This document shows positions 1 through 7,869 of a stretch of 11,522 nucleotides of DNA, piece by piece; the first letter of the stretch is position 1, and every line of letters starts with the position of its first letter. The DNA is from Chitinophagaceae bacterium (GTDB taxonomy: Bacteria; Bacteroidota; Bacteroidia; Chitinophagales; Chitinophagaceae), in the NCBI GenBank assembly GCA_025963615.1, contig JAOQAL010000058.1, positions 1 to 11,522 on the forward strand, read 5' to 3'. A program made the position numbers and the translations under genes. The notes beneath the pieces are model-generated. The model was not told the DNA's origin and ran no database searches. It saw nothing but the letters and a program-made list of their open reading frames with translations.

Positions 1-774
1 ATCGGACTGGCGGTAGAGAAATATGAACAATATAAATGCGACCAGAGTATCTATGTCGTAGGTGATGAACAGAATTATCATTTCAAAGTATTAAAGCTTA
101 TTTGTCAGAAATTGCAATTGCCCTCCGCGGATGGGATTTATCATCTCAGTTATGGTATGGTTGAATTGCCAGGCGGCCGGATGAAAACAAGAGAGGGTAC
201 GGTAGTAGATGCTGATGAAATAATAGATGAGATGATTAATGTAGCACGACAGAAAACAGAGGAGTTGGGTAAGGTAAAGGACTTTAGCAGTGAAGGACTC
301 CATGAATTATTCGATACTATTGGTTTGGGTGCTTTGAAGTTTTTCCTGCTGCGCGTCGATCCTAAAAAGAAAATGCTTTTTAATCCTGAGGAATCTATAG
401 ACTTTCATGGATTTACGGGACCTTTTATTCAATTCACTCACGCCAGGTTGAAATCAATCCTGAGAAAAGAAAAAGCGTTGAGCCAGGAGCTCCGGGTTAC
501 CAGCCTGCTGCCTTCTGAAAAGGAAATCATTATTATACTGGAGCAGTTTCCTGTTATTATTGAACAGGCCGCTAATGAGTATAATCCATCTGCATTGGCT
601 ATATATGTTTATGAACTGTCAAAAAAGTTCAGTTCTTTTTTAACCGAATTTTCTGTCTTAAATGCGGAATCTGGAGAAAAGACACAACTGCGTCTCCAGC
701 TCTGTGAAATGACGGCAAATATAATTGCCTCGGCCATGCATTTGCTGGGTATCCGGGTTCCAGAACGTATGTAG
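1..774 (+). CDS. argS: Arginyl-tRNA synthetase, C-terminal part (5' end outside window)
   Basis: This enzyme charges tRNA-Arg with arginine in the cytoplasm and is a class Ia aminoacyl-tRNA synthetase. The frame is open from base 1 and gives 257 residues, under half of the roughly 590 usual for the family; the HIGH motif must lie upstream of the window. Visible landmarks are the GDEQNYHF stretch (fragment residues 21-28), typical of the late catalytic fold, and MKTREG at 61-66, which occupies the KMSKS-loop position in the degenerate form common in ArgRS. The DALR-type anticodon-binding domain begins near residue 138, with HARLKSILRK at 147-156. The protein ends in PERM, the usual ArgRS C-terminus. 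The reading frame shows no disruption. It converges with the TPR gene, with a hairpin between them. The first in-frame ATG or TTG codons are internal, so no start can be placed inside the window. Confidence 0.96.
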   Translation: MGLAVEKYEQYKCDQSIYVVGDEQNYHFKVLKLICQKLQLPSADGIYHLSYGMVELPGGRMKTREGTVVDADEIIDEMINVARQKTEELGKVKDFSSEGLHELFDTIGLGALKFFLLRVDPKKKMLFNPEESIDFHGFTGPFIQFTHARLKSILRKEKALSQELRVTSLLPSEKEIIIILEQFPVIIEQAANEYNPSALAIYVYELSKKFSSFLTEFSVLNAESGEKTQLRLQLCEMTANIIASAMHLLGIRVPERM

Positions 775-823
775 GATAAAGGTCCGTTACCAGGGTGTGT
801 TGGGGTCAGAGGTGTAAAAACAA

Positions 824-848
824 AAAGTGATCATAGATTGATCACTTT
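824..848. terminator. Perfect hairpin between convergent genes, likely intrinsic terminator
   Basis: AAAGTGATCA (824-833) and TGATCACTTT (839-848) are exact reverse complements around a 5-nt loop, 50 bases after the argS stop and 68 bases beyond the TPR gene stop. Read on the minus strand, the stem runs straight into a T-rich tract (TTTGTTTTT), which fits a rho-independent terminator for the TPR gene. On the plus strand it is followed by CGTATTT, a weaker tail, so termination of argS here is possible but less certain. The stem is rather low in G+C. Confidence 0.7.
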
Positions 849-915
849 CGTATTTAGGCTAGTTTTGGTTGCGACGGGTTCAATGGATAACTTCAGTCTA
901 TGTCCTGCTGACTGA

Positions 916-1941
916 CTAAAGTCCCATGTCCATTTTCTTCTGTTTATTGGAAGCCAGTGAAGGGTCCATTTCGATGGCCTTATCACAAAGCATGACACCC
1001 TTATCTTTTTCACCTTTTTTCTGATAGCACATGCCGATCATGTACAAGGCGGAGGCATTTGTTTTGTCATAGCCTAACACAGTATCAAAGTAATTCATAG
1101 CTTCTGTGTATTTGCCTTTATAATAATAGGCTTCGGCTACCATATTTAATATATTCAGATCACTAGGCCTTTTCTTAAGAAGCTCATTCAAAATTTTTAC
1201 TCCCTCATCCAGGTTACCCACGTTCAGGTAAGCGATACCAAGATTTTCCATGTAGTCGTTATCTTTTGCATATCCCTTCTCTCCTGCTTCCAGCATATAT
1301 TTCAGGGCATTTTTATCATCGTGTATTGCATAACAGATAAGCCCCAGCTCGTAAATCCAGCTACTTTTTGAGGGGTCAAGCTGAATCGCTTTCTGAAAAT
1401 AAGAAATAGATTGTTTGTAGTTCATCATGTCTCCATAGCTGCGGGCTACCATATAGGGAATCTCTGCATTTTGAGGTTCTTCTTTTTCCGCTACGGCCAG
1501 GTATTGAATTGCGTCGCCATAATTTTCCCGTTCGTAATTTACCTTTCCGATAATATAATTGACTTTAGCGGCAGGTTCAACCTGTTTTAATTTCGTTGCG
1601 TAAAGAATGGCATCATCCTGCTGCTTCAGGTTGGCAGAAAGATTCATAAGCTGCCGGTAATTATTCGCTGAAGCATCACCCAATGCTACTAATTTTTTAT
1701 AGGTTTCTCTCGCCTGGTTGTATTTACGTAAATCAAAATAGGCAACAGCCAATTCATTCATTGCCGTTTTATTGCCGGCATTGTACGTAACCGCTTTTTC
1801 AAAATTCTTCAGCGATTCCATCAGCCTGCCTGCCTGTTTTTCCTGTAAGCCTTTTTGTAAGAAGAGATCGGCACTGTCTGTTTGTGCAAAAGCAGCGGTA
1901 GCTGCAACCGTACAAAGAATGTACAGGGTACTACGGATCAT
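916..1941 (-). CDS. Secreted TPR-repeat protein
   Basis: This encodes 341 residues. An N-terminal signal peptide (MIRSTLYILCTVAATAAFA, then Q20) has a signal peptidase I-type AxA site, and tetratricopeptide repeats fill nearly all of the rest (about residues 24-328). At least seven helix-turn-helix units can be recognised by their G/A-Y-A and P-spacing pattern, for example at 125-157, 160-190, 195-223, 229-258, 263-291 and 296-327. There is no lipobox and no catalytic domain, so it probably acts as a periplasmic protein-binding scaffold, partner unknown. The start is chosen at 1941 because it opens directly into the signal peptide. In-frame GTG at 1989 and ATG at 1980 would add 16 or 13 residues ahead of the signal sequence, including acidic and basic residues that fit export poorly. 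The gene lies downstream of glgB on the same strand, but the 210-bp gap suggests its own promoter. Confidence 0.88.
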   Translation of the reverse strand: MIRSTLYILCTVAATAAFAQTDSADLFLQKGLQEKQAGRLMESLKNFEKAVTYNAGNKTAMNELAVAYFDLRKYNQARETYKKLVALGDASANNYRQLMNLSANLKQQDDAILYATKLKQVEPAAKVNYIIGKVNYERENYGDAIQYLAVAEKEEPQNAEIPYMVARSYGDMMNYKQSISYFQKAIQLDPSKSSWIYELGLICYAIHDDKNALKYMLEAGEKGYAKDNDYMENLGIAYLNVGNLDEGVKILNELLKKRPSDLNILNMVAEAYYYKGKYTEAMNYFDTVLGYDKTNASALYMIGMCYQKKGEKDKGVMLCDKAIEMDPSLASNKQKKMDMGL

Positions 1942-2017
1942 AGGGTATTGTTTTAAAAAGGTGTCGGTTAGATGTCGCATCACAATCACTTTTGGTGATT
2001 AAATGTCAGTCAGCTAT

Positions 2018-2049
2018 GCAATTTAGCCCAAGGTTTACCCAGTTACAAG
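2018..2049 (-). promoter_or_regulatory. Candidate Bacteroidota-type promoter of the TPR gene
   Basis: On the minus strand CTTG (2049-2046) is followed after 20 bases by TAAATTGC (2025-2018). This resembles the Bacteroidota TTTG / TAnnTTTG promoter elements with mismatches in both boxes. It would start transcription about 70 bases before the preferred ATG at 1941. A 12-bp perfect palindrome, CGTATTAATACG (2056-2067), lies just upstream of the -33 element and could be an operator. The match was made by eye and is weak. Confidence 0.3.
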
Positions 2050-2118
2050 GATTTGCGTATTAATACGGAAAAACAGAGTACTTTTTTCAGGTGCCGAATC
2101 CCGATTTTAAGTAATTAT

Positions 2119-2131
2119 GCTGAAAATCAGC
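2119..2131 (-). terminator. Small hairpin after glgB, weak terminator candidate
   Basis: On the minus strand GCTGA and TCAGC pair around a TTT loop 20 bases beyond the glgB stop, followed by the A/T-rich ATAATTACTTAAAAT. The stem has only 5 bp and there is no clean T-run, so termination would be inefficient and read-through into the TPR gene remains possible. Confidence 0.25.
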
Positions 2132-2151
2132 GTCTTATTGGGAGCCTGGAA

Positions 2152-4101
2152 TTATTTCAATACGACAGCAGCCAGGGGGGGAATGTTGATGGTAAGCTTA
2201 TAAAGGTTTTCTTCTTTACTAATCAACTCACATCTTATTTCAGGATTAAAGGTATCACCCGTACCCCAATATTTTTTGTTGTCGCTGTTAAAAAGCTCCT
2301 TCGTATAGGCTTTCCCGTTTGTATATACTTCGCGGTTATTTCTTACGACGGGAGTCATGTTCAGAATAATCAGCAATTCATCTTCCGGGTTAATACCTTT
2401 TCGTTTAAAAACGATCACCGCTTCACTTCGATGGCTAAGGTCAACCCATTCAAATCCATAAATCGAAAACTGGTTTTGATAAAGGGCGGGTTCGTTTTGT
2501 AAAAGCTTATTCAGATCCGCTACACAATTTTTCAATAAACGATGGGAATCAAATTGAAGCAAATGCCAATCAAGTTCTGATTTATAATTCCATTCGCTGG
2601 TTTGTCCGAATTCATCACCCATAAACAGCAATTTGGCACCCGGATGCATCCACATATAAGTATACATCAAACGTAGGTTGGCAAATTTCTGCCAGTCATC
2701 GCCCGGCATTTTATAGAGCATCGGACTTTTGCCATGCACTACTTCATCATGACTCAACGGGAGCATGAAATTCTCGTCATAGAAATACATCATGCTAAAG
2801 CAAAACTTATCCTGATGATGCTGACGGTGAACCGGATCAATTTTAAAATAGTCCAGCGTATCATGCATCCACCCCATCATCCATTTCATGCCAAAACCCA
2901 ATCCATTTTTCCAGGTTGGTTGAGACACGCCGGGCCAATCCGTAGCCTCTTCTGCGATCGTTTGTACATCAGGAAAATCCCGGTAAATTGTTTCGTTGAG
3001 GTCTTTGATAAAAGCAATGGCTTCCAGATTGCCGTCACCGCCGTATTCATTGGGCTCCCATTGTCCCGTCTTCCGTGAATAATTTAGTTTCAGCATGGAA
3101 GAAACCGCATCCACCCGGATTCCATCAATATGGTATTTATCAAACCAAAACCTGGCGCTGCTGATCAAAAATGATTTTACCTCTCCCCGTTTATAATTAA
3201 AGATGTAACTGTTCCAGTCCGGATGAAAACCTTTACGCATATCCGCATATTCATAGGTATGCGTACCGTCAAACATAAACAAACCGTGAGCATCATACGG
3301 AAAATGAGAAGGCACCCAGTCCATGATAACACCGATCCCTACATCGTGGAAAGCATCAATCAATCTCATTAACCCCTGGGGATCTCCAAAACGCGAAGTA
3401 GCAGCAAAAAAACCAGTGCATTGATATCCCCAGCTGCCATCAAATGGATGTTCAGTTAAAGGCATGAATTCCACATGGGTAAATCCCATTTCTTTTACAT
3501 AAGGCACCAATTGTTCCCGGATCTGATCATAGGTGCTATAGATTTCCTCGTCATTTTTGTCCGGACGAATCCAGCTTGTAAGGTGTACTTCGTAAACACT
3601 CCAGGGAGCATCCAGTGCATTCTTTTTCTTACGGTGCTTCATCCAGCCGGCATCCTTCCATTCATAAAACAAATCCCAGCTTATGGAGGCTGTTTTAGGT
3701 CTCTTCTCCCAAAAATTAGCCAGCGGATCTCCTTTATCTGTTTCTTTTCCTTCAAAACCTACAATATGATATTTATAAACCTCGCCCAGGTTGAAGGCAG
3801 GGATAAAACCTTCCCAGATACCGCTATTGTCCCAGCGCGGATTTAATTCATGTACATGATTGGTCCAGTCATTAAAATTTCCAATTACAGAAACGGACGT
3901 GGCATTGGGCGCCCAGACGCAGAAATACATGCCCCACACATTATTGACCTGTATTGAATGGGAACCGAATTGCTCATATAACCTGTAATGGGTACCCTGT
4001 TGAAAATTAGTGACATCTTCATTATTCAGCAACGAATAGTTCCATACCGGTTTGGTTGTATCTACAAAATGTGTTTCCTCGTATCTGTTTACATTTTCCA
4101 T
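2152..4101 (-). CDS. glgB: 1,4-alpha-glucan (glycogen) branching enzyme, GH13
   Basis: This cytoplasmic enzyme cuts an alpha-1,4-glucan chain and re-attaches it through an alpha-1,6 bond, making branch points in glycogen. The 649 residues begin with a CBM48-type beta-sandwich (about 35-125, with VWAPNATSVSVIGNFNDW at 62-79), followed by a GH13 barrel (about 165-515) and a C-terminal beta domain. The GH13 motifs are intact: DWVPSHF (261-267), GIRVDAV with nucleophile D331, TIAEEATDWP with acid/base E384, and LSHDEVVHGK with transition-state stabiliser D452. SHDEVVHGK and AEEATDWP are typical of branching enzymes rather than of hydrolytic amylases. There is one N-terminal CBM48 and no extra N1 module as in longer enterobacterial forms. 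There is no signal peptide. The ATG at 4101 has no Shine-Dalgarno sequence, which is normal in this phylum. No other glycogen-synthesis gene (glgA, glgC) lies next to it in the window. It is divergent from the beta-barrel gene. Confidence 0.96.
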   Translation of the reverse strand: MENVNRYEETHFVDTTKPVWNYSLLNNEDVTNFQQGTHYRLYEQFGSHSIQVNNVWGMYFCVWAPNATSVSVIGNFNDWTNHVHELNPRWDNSGIWEGFIPAFNLGEVYKYHIVGFEGKETDKGDPLANFWEKRPKTASISWDLFYEWKDAGWMKHRKKKNALDAPWSVYEVHLTSWIRPDKNDEEIYSTYDQIREQLVPYVKEMGFTHVEFMPLTEHPFDGSWGYQCTGFFAATSRFGDPQGLMRLIDAFHDVGIGVIMDWVPSHFPYDAHGLFMFDGTHTYEYADMRKGFHPDWNSYIFNYKRGEVKSFLISSARFWFDKYHIDGIRVDAVSSMLKLNYSRKTGQWEPNEYGGDGNLEAIAFIKDLNETIYRDFPDVQTIAEEATDWPGVSQPTWKNGLGFGMKWMMGWMHDTLDYFKIDPVHRQHHQDKFCFSMMYFYDENFMLPLSHDEVVHGKSPMLYKMPGDDWQKFANLRLMYTYMWMHPGAKLLFMGDEFGQTSEWNYKSELDWHLLQFDSHRLLKNCVADLNKLLQNEPALYQNQFSIYGFEWVDLSHRSEAVIVFKRKGINPEDELLIILNMTPVVRNNREVYTNGKAYTKELFNSDNKKYWGTGDTFNPEIRCELISKEENLYKLTINIPPLAAVVLK

Positions 4102-4236
4102 TGCAGTCAGTTTAAGTATGATTTCTCACTGTCAACAGGGTCCAACTATTTTCTTTTTCCAAAAAAAATTATGGAATTTGTTCCCGGCCGCATCTTCCTA
4201 GCTTAATTTAACAAAAGGCTTTAACGTAAAATTATA

Positions 4237-4250
4237 TAAACGGTCGTTTA
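4237..4250. promoter_or_regulatory. 14-bp dyad in the divergent glgB / beta-barrel intergenic region
   Basis: TAAACG-GT-CGTTTA is a perfect inverted repeat with 6-bp arms around two bases, in the middle of the 236-bp region between divergent genes. On the minus strand it is directly followed by TATAATTTTA, a -10/-7-like box for glgB. On the plus strand its right half overlaps the possible -33 element of the beta-barrel gene. Its size and symmetry suit a dimeric repressor (TetR- or LacI-like), but no regulator gene is present to assign it to. Confidence 0.4.
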
Positions 4251-4276
4251 ATTGTTAAAAGTTCTGTTGACATTTG
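4247..4276 (+). promoter_or_regulatory. Candidate promoter of the beta-barrel / GLPGLI operon
   Basis: TTTA (4247-4250), 18 bases, then GACATTTG (4269-4276) resembles the Bacteroidota TTTG / TAnnTTTG pair with one mismatch in each box. Transcription from here would leave a 5' leader of about 55 bases containing the 7-bp inverted repeat at 4291-4312. It is a visual match only; a housekeeping-like TTGACA (4267-4272) overlaps it but has no good -10 partner. Confidence 0.25.
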
Positions 4277-4290
4277 AACAACTAAAACCC

Positions 4291-4312
4291 GATTGATTTC
4301 GTACCATCAATC
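4291..4312 (+). repeat. Inverted repeat in the 5' leader of the beta-barrel gene
   Basis: GATTGAT (4291-4297) and ATCAATC (4306-4312) are exact reverse complements separated by 8 bases, ending 25 bases before the ATG at 4338. There is no T-run after it, so it is not terminator-like. It could be an operator or an mRNA leader hairpin that affects translation. Confidence 0.4.
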
Positions 4313-4337
4313 AAAAACCTGAACCAACCTTACAACC

Positions 4338-7100
4338 ATGAGAAAATTGAGTGCCGGCATCGCCTTGATGTTACTTTTTATAACCACCGCTTTTTCCCAA
4401 TCCGCTTCTATTAAAGGTACGATAACTGATACCTCTGAAAAGAGAAATCTTTCTAATGCAGTTGTAACACTGCTTGATAAAAAGGATTCTCTACTTGTTA
4501 GATTTACACGCAGTGATAAAAATGGTTTTTTTAGTTTTAATAAAATAGACTCTGGCAATTACCTGATATGGATAACCTATCCAAAATTTGCCGATTTTGC
4601 TGATGATATAAAACTAAAGCCTTCCGGTAATTTAGACCTTGGCACGGTGGCCCTCACACTGAAAAGCGTGGTATTGCAGGAAGTGGTGGTAAGGTCCAAT
4701 AATGCAATTCGTATGAAGGGCGATACCACCGAATTTACTGCAGATAGTTTTCATGTGAAAGAAGGCGCGACCGTAGAAGAGTTATTGAAAACCCTACCGG
4801 GTCTGCAGGTTGACAGTAAAGGGAAAATAACGGCCCAGGGAAAACAGGTGGATAAAGTACTCGTCGATGGGGAAGAGTTTTTTGGTGCAGACCCTACTAT
4901 TGCCACGCAGAATATAGGAGCCAAAGCCGTGGATAAGGTACAGGTTTTCGATACAAAAACTGAACAGGATCAGTTAAAAGGAATCGGTGCTTCGGGTAAT
5001 TCCAATAAGACTATTAATATTAAATTAAAAGACAGCGCTAAAAAAGGATACTTCGGAAAACTGGAAGCCGGAACCGATTTTGATAAATTAGTGAACGGAA
5101 AATTAATGTACAATAAATTCCAGGGTAACCAGAAAATTTCATTGTACGGCACCAAAAGCAATGTCTCCACAGGCAACCTCGGTTGGGAGGATAGAAATAA
5201 AATGGGTATTGAAGAAAATTATGAATACGATGAATTAAGCGGCATGTCGTATTTTTTTGGAGGTGGCGATGATGAATTTAACGACTGGAATCTAAAAGGA
5301 ATTCCGGATGCACACACCGGCGGCGCATTATACAGTAATAAATGGAACGAAGAAAAGAATAAGATTAATCTTTCCTATTTGTATAACCGCCTTGGAACGA
5401 CAAATACAACAACCAATATCTCTCAAACATTGCTGGAAGACACTACTTTCTTTAATAATTCAAGAACAAAAAGTAGCGGACTCAGCCAACAGCATACGGC
5501 TAACGGGAAATACGAATGGAAAATTGATTCATTGACTTCTATTAAATATACTGTTGCGGGCTCTTATAAGGAAAAAGATTTGTTCAGTACCAGCTCAAGT
5601 GAAGCCCTCAATGAAGAAAAAGATACGGTAAACGCCAACAACAGGACCAATGAATCGCATTCTATAAAAAAACAATTGGATAATCAATTAGTATATAAAC
5701 AATTGTTTAAAAAGAAAAACAGGCAATTGATCACTACGTTACGATTTGGCCTGGTACAAGATGATCAGCGTGCAAACCTGAACTCTGCTACCCAATTCTA
5801 TTCAAACGGATTGCGGGACTCATTAGATATAACAGATCAGCAAAAAATTAACACGAACAATTCAAGAGCATTGGGAGCGAAGATTACATACAATGAGCCC
5901 TTATCCGACGCCTGGAACCTGGTGACGGAATATAATTATAATAATAACCAGACTTCCTCTCACCGCAACACGTTTGAAAAAGGAGTATCAGGCAAGTACA
6001 CAGATCTAAATCCATTATTCAGTAATAATTTTGACCTGACTGCTTTTTCAAATAATGGAACTGTTACGGCACGATATGTTGGTAAAAAATTGCGCGGTGT
6101 AATAGGTGCCGGAATTTCGGCTATCCAGTTAAATCTGAATAACACAGACCAGGGTACGAAATCAAAATATAATTTTACGGGGTTTACACCGCAGGCACAA
6201 TTAGGGTATAAATTCAAAGCCCAAACCGGAGTGTCTTTTTCCTACCGGGGAAATACCGTACAGCCAACATTAAACCAGTTGCAACCCCTTCGCGATAACA
6301 CGGATCCGCTTAGCATCTATGTTGGAAATCCCGGTCTGAAGGTTGGTTTCAATCATAACTTTAATCTAAACTTCAATGATTTTAAGCAGTTAAAGAGCCG
6401 GTATATGTATATAAGTATTGGCGCCAATTTATTGGATAATGCCATTACCAATCTTAGTATCACAGATTCATTCGGAAAAACAACCTACTTGCCGGTGAAT
6501 GTAAAGGGAAATAATAACTGGTATTTATATGGCTTTTGGGTTTCGGGACAGGGTGATAAAACACTTAATCATGAAATACAACCGGAATTTAATGGCGGCC
6601 GCTCGGTAAATTATCTGAATGGCAGTGAAAATATAAATACCTATGCCAGCTTTGGAATCAATTATGCCGTACGGTATTCAGTGCAGGATAAATTTAATTT
6701 CAGAATTGGGCCATCAGCCAAAAGAAATATCTCAAAATCTTCCTTGCGGCCCGAAGCGAAAAATAACTACTGGACTTATGGAGGAAATGCGAATGGTTAT
6801 ATTATGCTTCCAGGTAAATTTGAATTGGAAACTGATATTGATGTAAGCCTTCAGCAAAAAACGAGCGCATTTAATAATCCCGTGAATATTACCGTTTGGA
6901 ATGCGGAATTGAGCAGGAAATTCTTCAAAGAAAAGGCGTTAAAAATCGCCGTGGTTGCTCATGATATTTTAAACCAGAATATTGGATTTACCCGAACGAT
7001 CAATAGTAATTTTATAAGCCAGCAGCAATATGACAAGTTAAGCAGGTATTTTCTTTTGACTGCTTCATGGACATTTAATAAAATGCCGGGGAAAAAATAA
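4338..7100 (+). CDS. Outer-membrane beta-barrel protein, TonB-receptor-like, with carboxypeptidase-regulatory-like N-terminal domain
   Basis: This 920-residue exported protein has a signal peptide (1-20, AFS before Q21). A carboxypeptidase-regulatory-like beta-sandwich follows (about 23-110: ASIKGTITD, then a NGFFSF and SGNYLI pattern). Next is a plug-like segment (about 115-232) with LLKTLPGLQVDSKGKI (149-164) and KVLVDGEEFFG (173-183). The rest, about 235-920, is an alternating aromatic/polar beta-barrel rich in Asn, Ser and Thr and without cysteine. The stretch near 634-675 (SYRGNT...NQLQPLRD...YVGNPGLK) resembles the OMP_b-brl_3 type of Bacteroidota outer-membrane proteins. It is not SusC-like in context, as no SusD lipoprotein gene accompanies it. 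The role is probably transport or assembly at the outer membrane, substrate unknown. It heads an operon with the GLPGLI gene 5 bp downstream. The ATG has no Shine-Dalgarno sequence. Confidence 0.88.
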   Translation: MRKLSAGIALMLLFITTAFSQSASIKGTITDTSEKRNLSNAVVTLLDKKDSLLVRFTRSDKNGFFSFNKIDSGNYLIWITYPKFADFADDIKLKPSGNLDLGTVALTLKSVVLQEVVVRSNNAIRMKGDTTEFTADSFHVKEGATVEELLKTLPGLQVDSKGKITAQGKQVDKVLVDGEEFFGADPTIATQNIGAKAVDKVQVFDTKTEQDQLKGIGASGNSNKTINIKLKDSAKKGYFGKLEAGTDFDKLVNGKLMYNKFQGNQKISLYGTKSNVSTGNLGWEDRNKMGIEENYEYDELSGMSYFFGGGDDEFNDWNLKGIPDAHTGGALYSNKWNEEKNKINLSYLYNRLGTTNTTTNISQTLLEDTTFFNNSRTKSSGLSQQHTANGKYEWKIDSLTSIKYTVAGSYKEKDLFSTSSSEALNEEKDTVNANNRTNESHSIKKQLDNQLVYKQLFKKKNRQLITTLRFGLVQDDQRANLNSATQFYSNGLRDSLDITDQQKINTNNSRALGAKITYNEPLSDAWNLVTEYNYNNNQTSSHRNTFEKGVSGKYTDLNPLFSNNFDLTAFSNNGTVTARYVGKKLRGVIGAGISAIQLNLNNTDQGTKSKYNFTGFTPQAQLGYKFKAQTGVSFSYRGNTVQPTLNQLQPLRDNTDPLSIYVGNPGLKVGFNHNFNLNFNDFKQLKSRYMYISIGANLLDNAITNLSITDSFGKTTYLPVNVKGNNNWYLYGFWVSGQGDKTLNHEIQPEFNGGRSVNYLNGSENINTYASFGINYAVRYSVQDKFNFRIGPSAKRNISKSSLRPEAKNNYWTYGGNANGYIMLPGKFELETDIDVSLQQKTSAFNNPVNITVWNAELSRKFFKEKALKIAVVAHDILNQNIGFTRTINSNFISQQQYDKLSRYFLLTASWTFNKMPGKK

Positions 7101-7105
7101 AAAAT

Positions 7106-7846
7106 ATGAAAAAACAATTCATAATCAGTCTCGTACTGGTTTTTACAATCAGCATGTCCCACTCGCAGCAAATTTTTATTGAGCAGGTTTCTGTTGACTA
7201 CGCTAAAACCGTTTCGGTATGGCCATTGATGAAAGAAATGGAGCCAGAATGGTTTGAACGGCAAAAGGATTATTTCCCCAGAGAAACAATCAGTTATTTT
7301 AATTTTACGGGCGATACGGCAAAGTCGGTATACAAAAGAACCAAAGAGGCCGATGTACCACGGGGGTTGTGGTTCCGGCCGTTTGCGGATGAAAATGTTG
7401 TTTATAACGACTATACAAATAATACGACCATAACCCAAAAACCAATTTACGAAGAAACCTATCTTTTACAGGATAGTATGTTAAATATAAAATGGAAAAT
7501 TTCCGCGGATACCCGTACTATCGCGGGTTTCAATTGCCGTAAAGCGATTGGATTTTTATTTGATACCGTGGCTGTTTTTGCATTTTATACCGATGAAATA
7601 ATGATCAGCGGCGGCCCGGAAGGGATTCATGGATTACCCGGGATGATCCTGGGCATTGGGATACCGCGGCTTCATACAACCTGGTTTGCGACTAAAGTAA
7701 GTATCAGCGGTATCAATATGAAAACGGTGGTACCCGCTACCAAAGGAAAAAAGACGAATCGGGCCAGCATGTATTCTTCATTAAATAAAGCCATGAAAAA
7801 CTGGGATCAATATGGGCAAAAAATGCTGCTGGCTGTTGTCATTTAG
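7106..7846 (+). CDS. GLPGLI-family envelope protein
   Basis: This is a 246-residue protein of the GLPGLI (Porph_ging) family, a Bacteroidota group named for its motif and without a firmly established function. A signal peptide covers 1-20 (SHS before Q21), so the mature protein should be periplasmic or envelope-associated; there is no lipobox and no other membrane segment. The hallmark is GPEGIHGLPGMILGI (170-184), with Met in place of Leu at the fifth motif position. Upstream are the usual IAGFNCRKA (139-147), carrying the only cysteine (C144), and FYTDEI (160-165). The middle is predicted to be largely beta structure. The start is 5 bp after the beta-barrel gene stop, with an A-rich leader and no Shine-Dalgarno, so the two are almost certainly co-transcribed. 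It converges on the amylase gene with only 23 bp between stops. Confidence 0.9.
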   Translation: MKKQFIISLVLVFTISMSHSQQIFIEQVSVDYAKTVSVWPLMKEMEPEWFERQKDYFPRETISYFNFTGDTAKSVYKRTKEADVPRGLWFRPFADENVVYNDYTNNTTITQKPIYEETYLLQDSMLNIKWKISADTRTIAGFNCRKAIGFLFDTVAVFAFYTDEIMISGGPEGIHGLPGMILGIGIPRLHTTWFATKVSISGINMKTVVPATKGKKTNRASMYSSLNKAMKNWDQYGQKMLLAVVI

Positions 7847-7869
7847 AACAGAAAGGGCATAAGGTCATC

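Noticed and set aside
1942..1989. Longer N-terminus for the TPR protein from GTG 1989 or ATG 1980
   Set aside because: It would put 13-16 residues with charged side chains before the signal sequence; the ATG at 1941 gives a standard signal peptide.
2053..2502. 149-residue plus-strand open frame antisense to glgB
   Set aside because: Most of it overlaps the C-terminal codons of glgB and its composition is that of a shadow frame; the part in the gap after glgB is short and has no domain.
2152..4101. Calling the GH13 gene a trehalose synthase, amylase or debranching enzyme
   Set aside because: The AEEATDWP and LSHDEVVHGK motifs and the N-terminal CBM48 are characteristic of glycogen branching enzymes.
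4338..7100. Reading the barrel protein as a SusC starch receptor
   Set aside because: The alpha-glucan context invites it, but there is no SusD gene next to it, its partner is a GLPGLI protein, and the plug and barrel motifs fit the OMP_b-brl_3-like group better.
6959..7438. 159-residue minus-strand open frame across the barrel/GLPGLI junction
   Set aside because: It is antisense to two well-supported genes, rich in Cys/Phe/Trp in the manner of shadow frames, and shows no recognisable domain or start signal.
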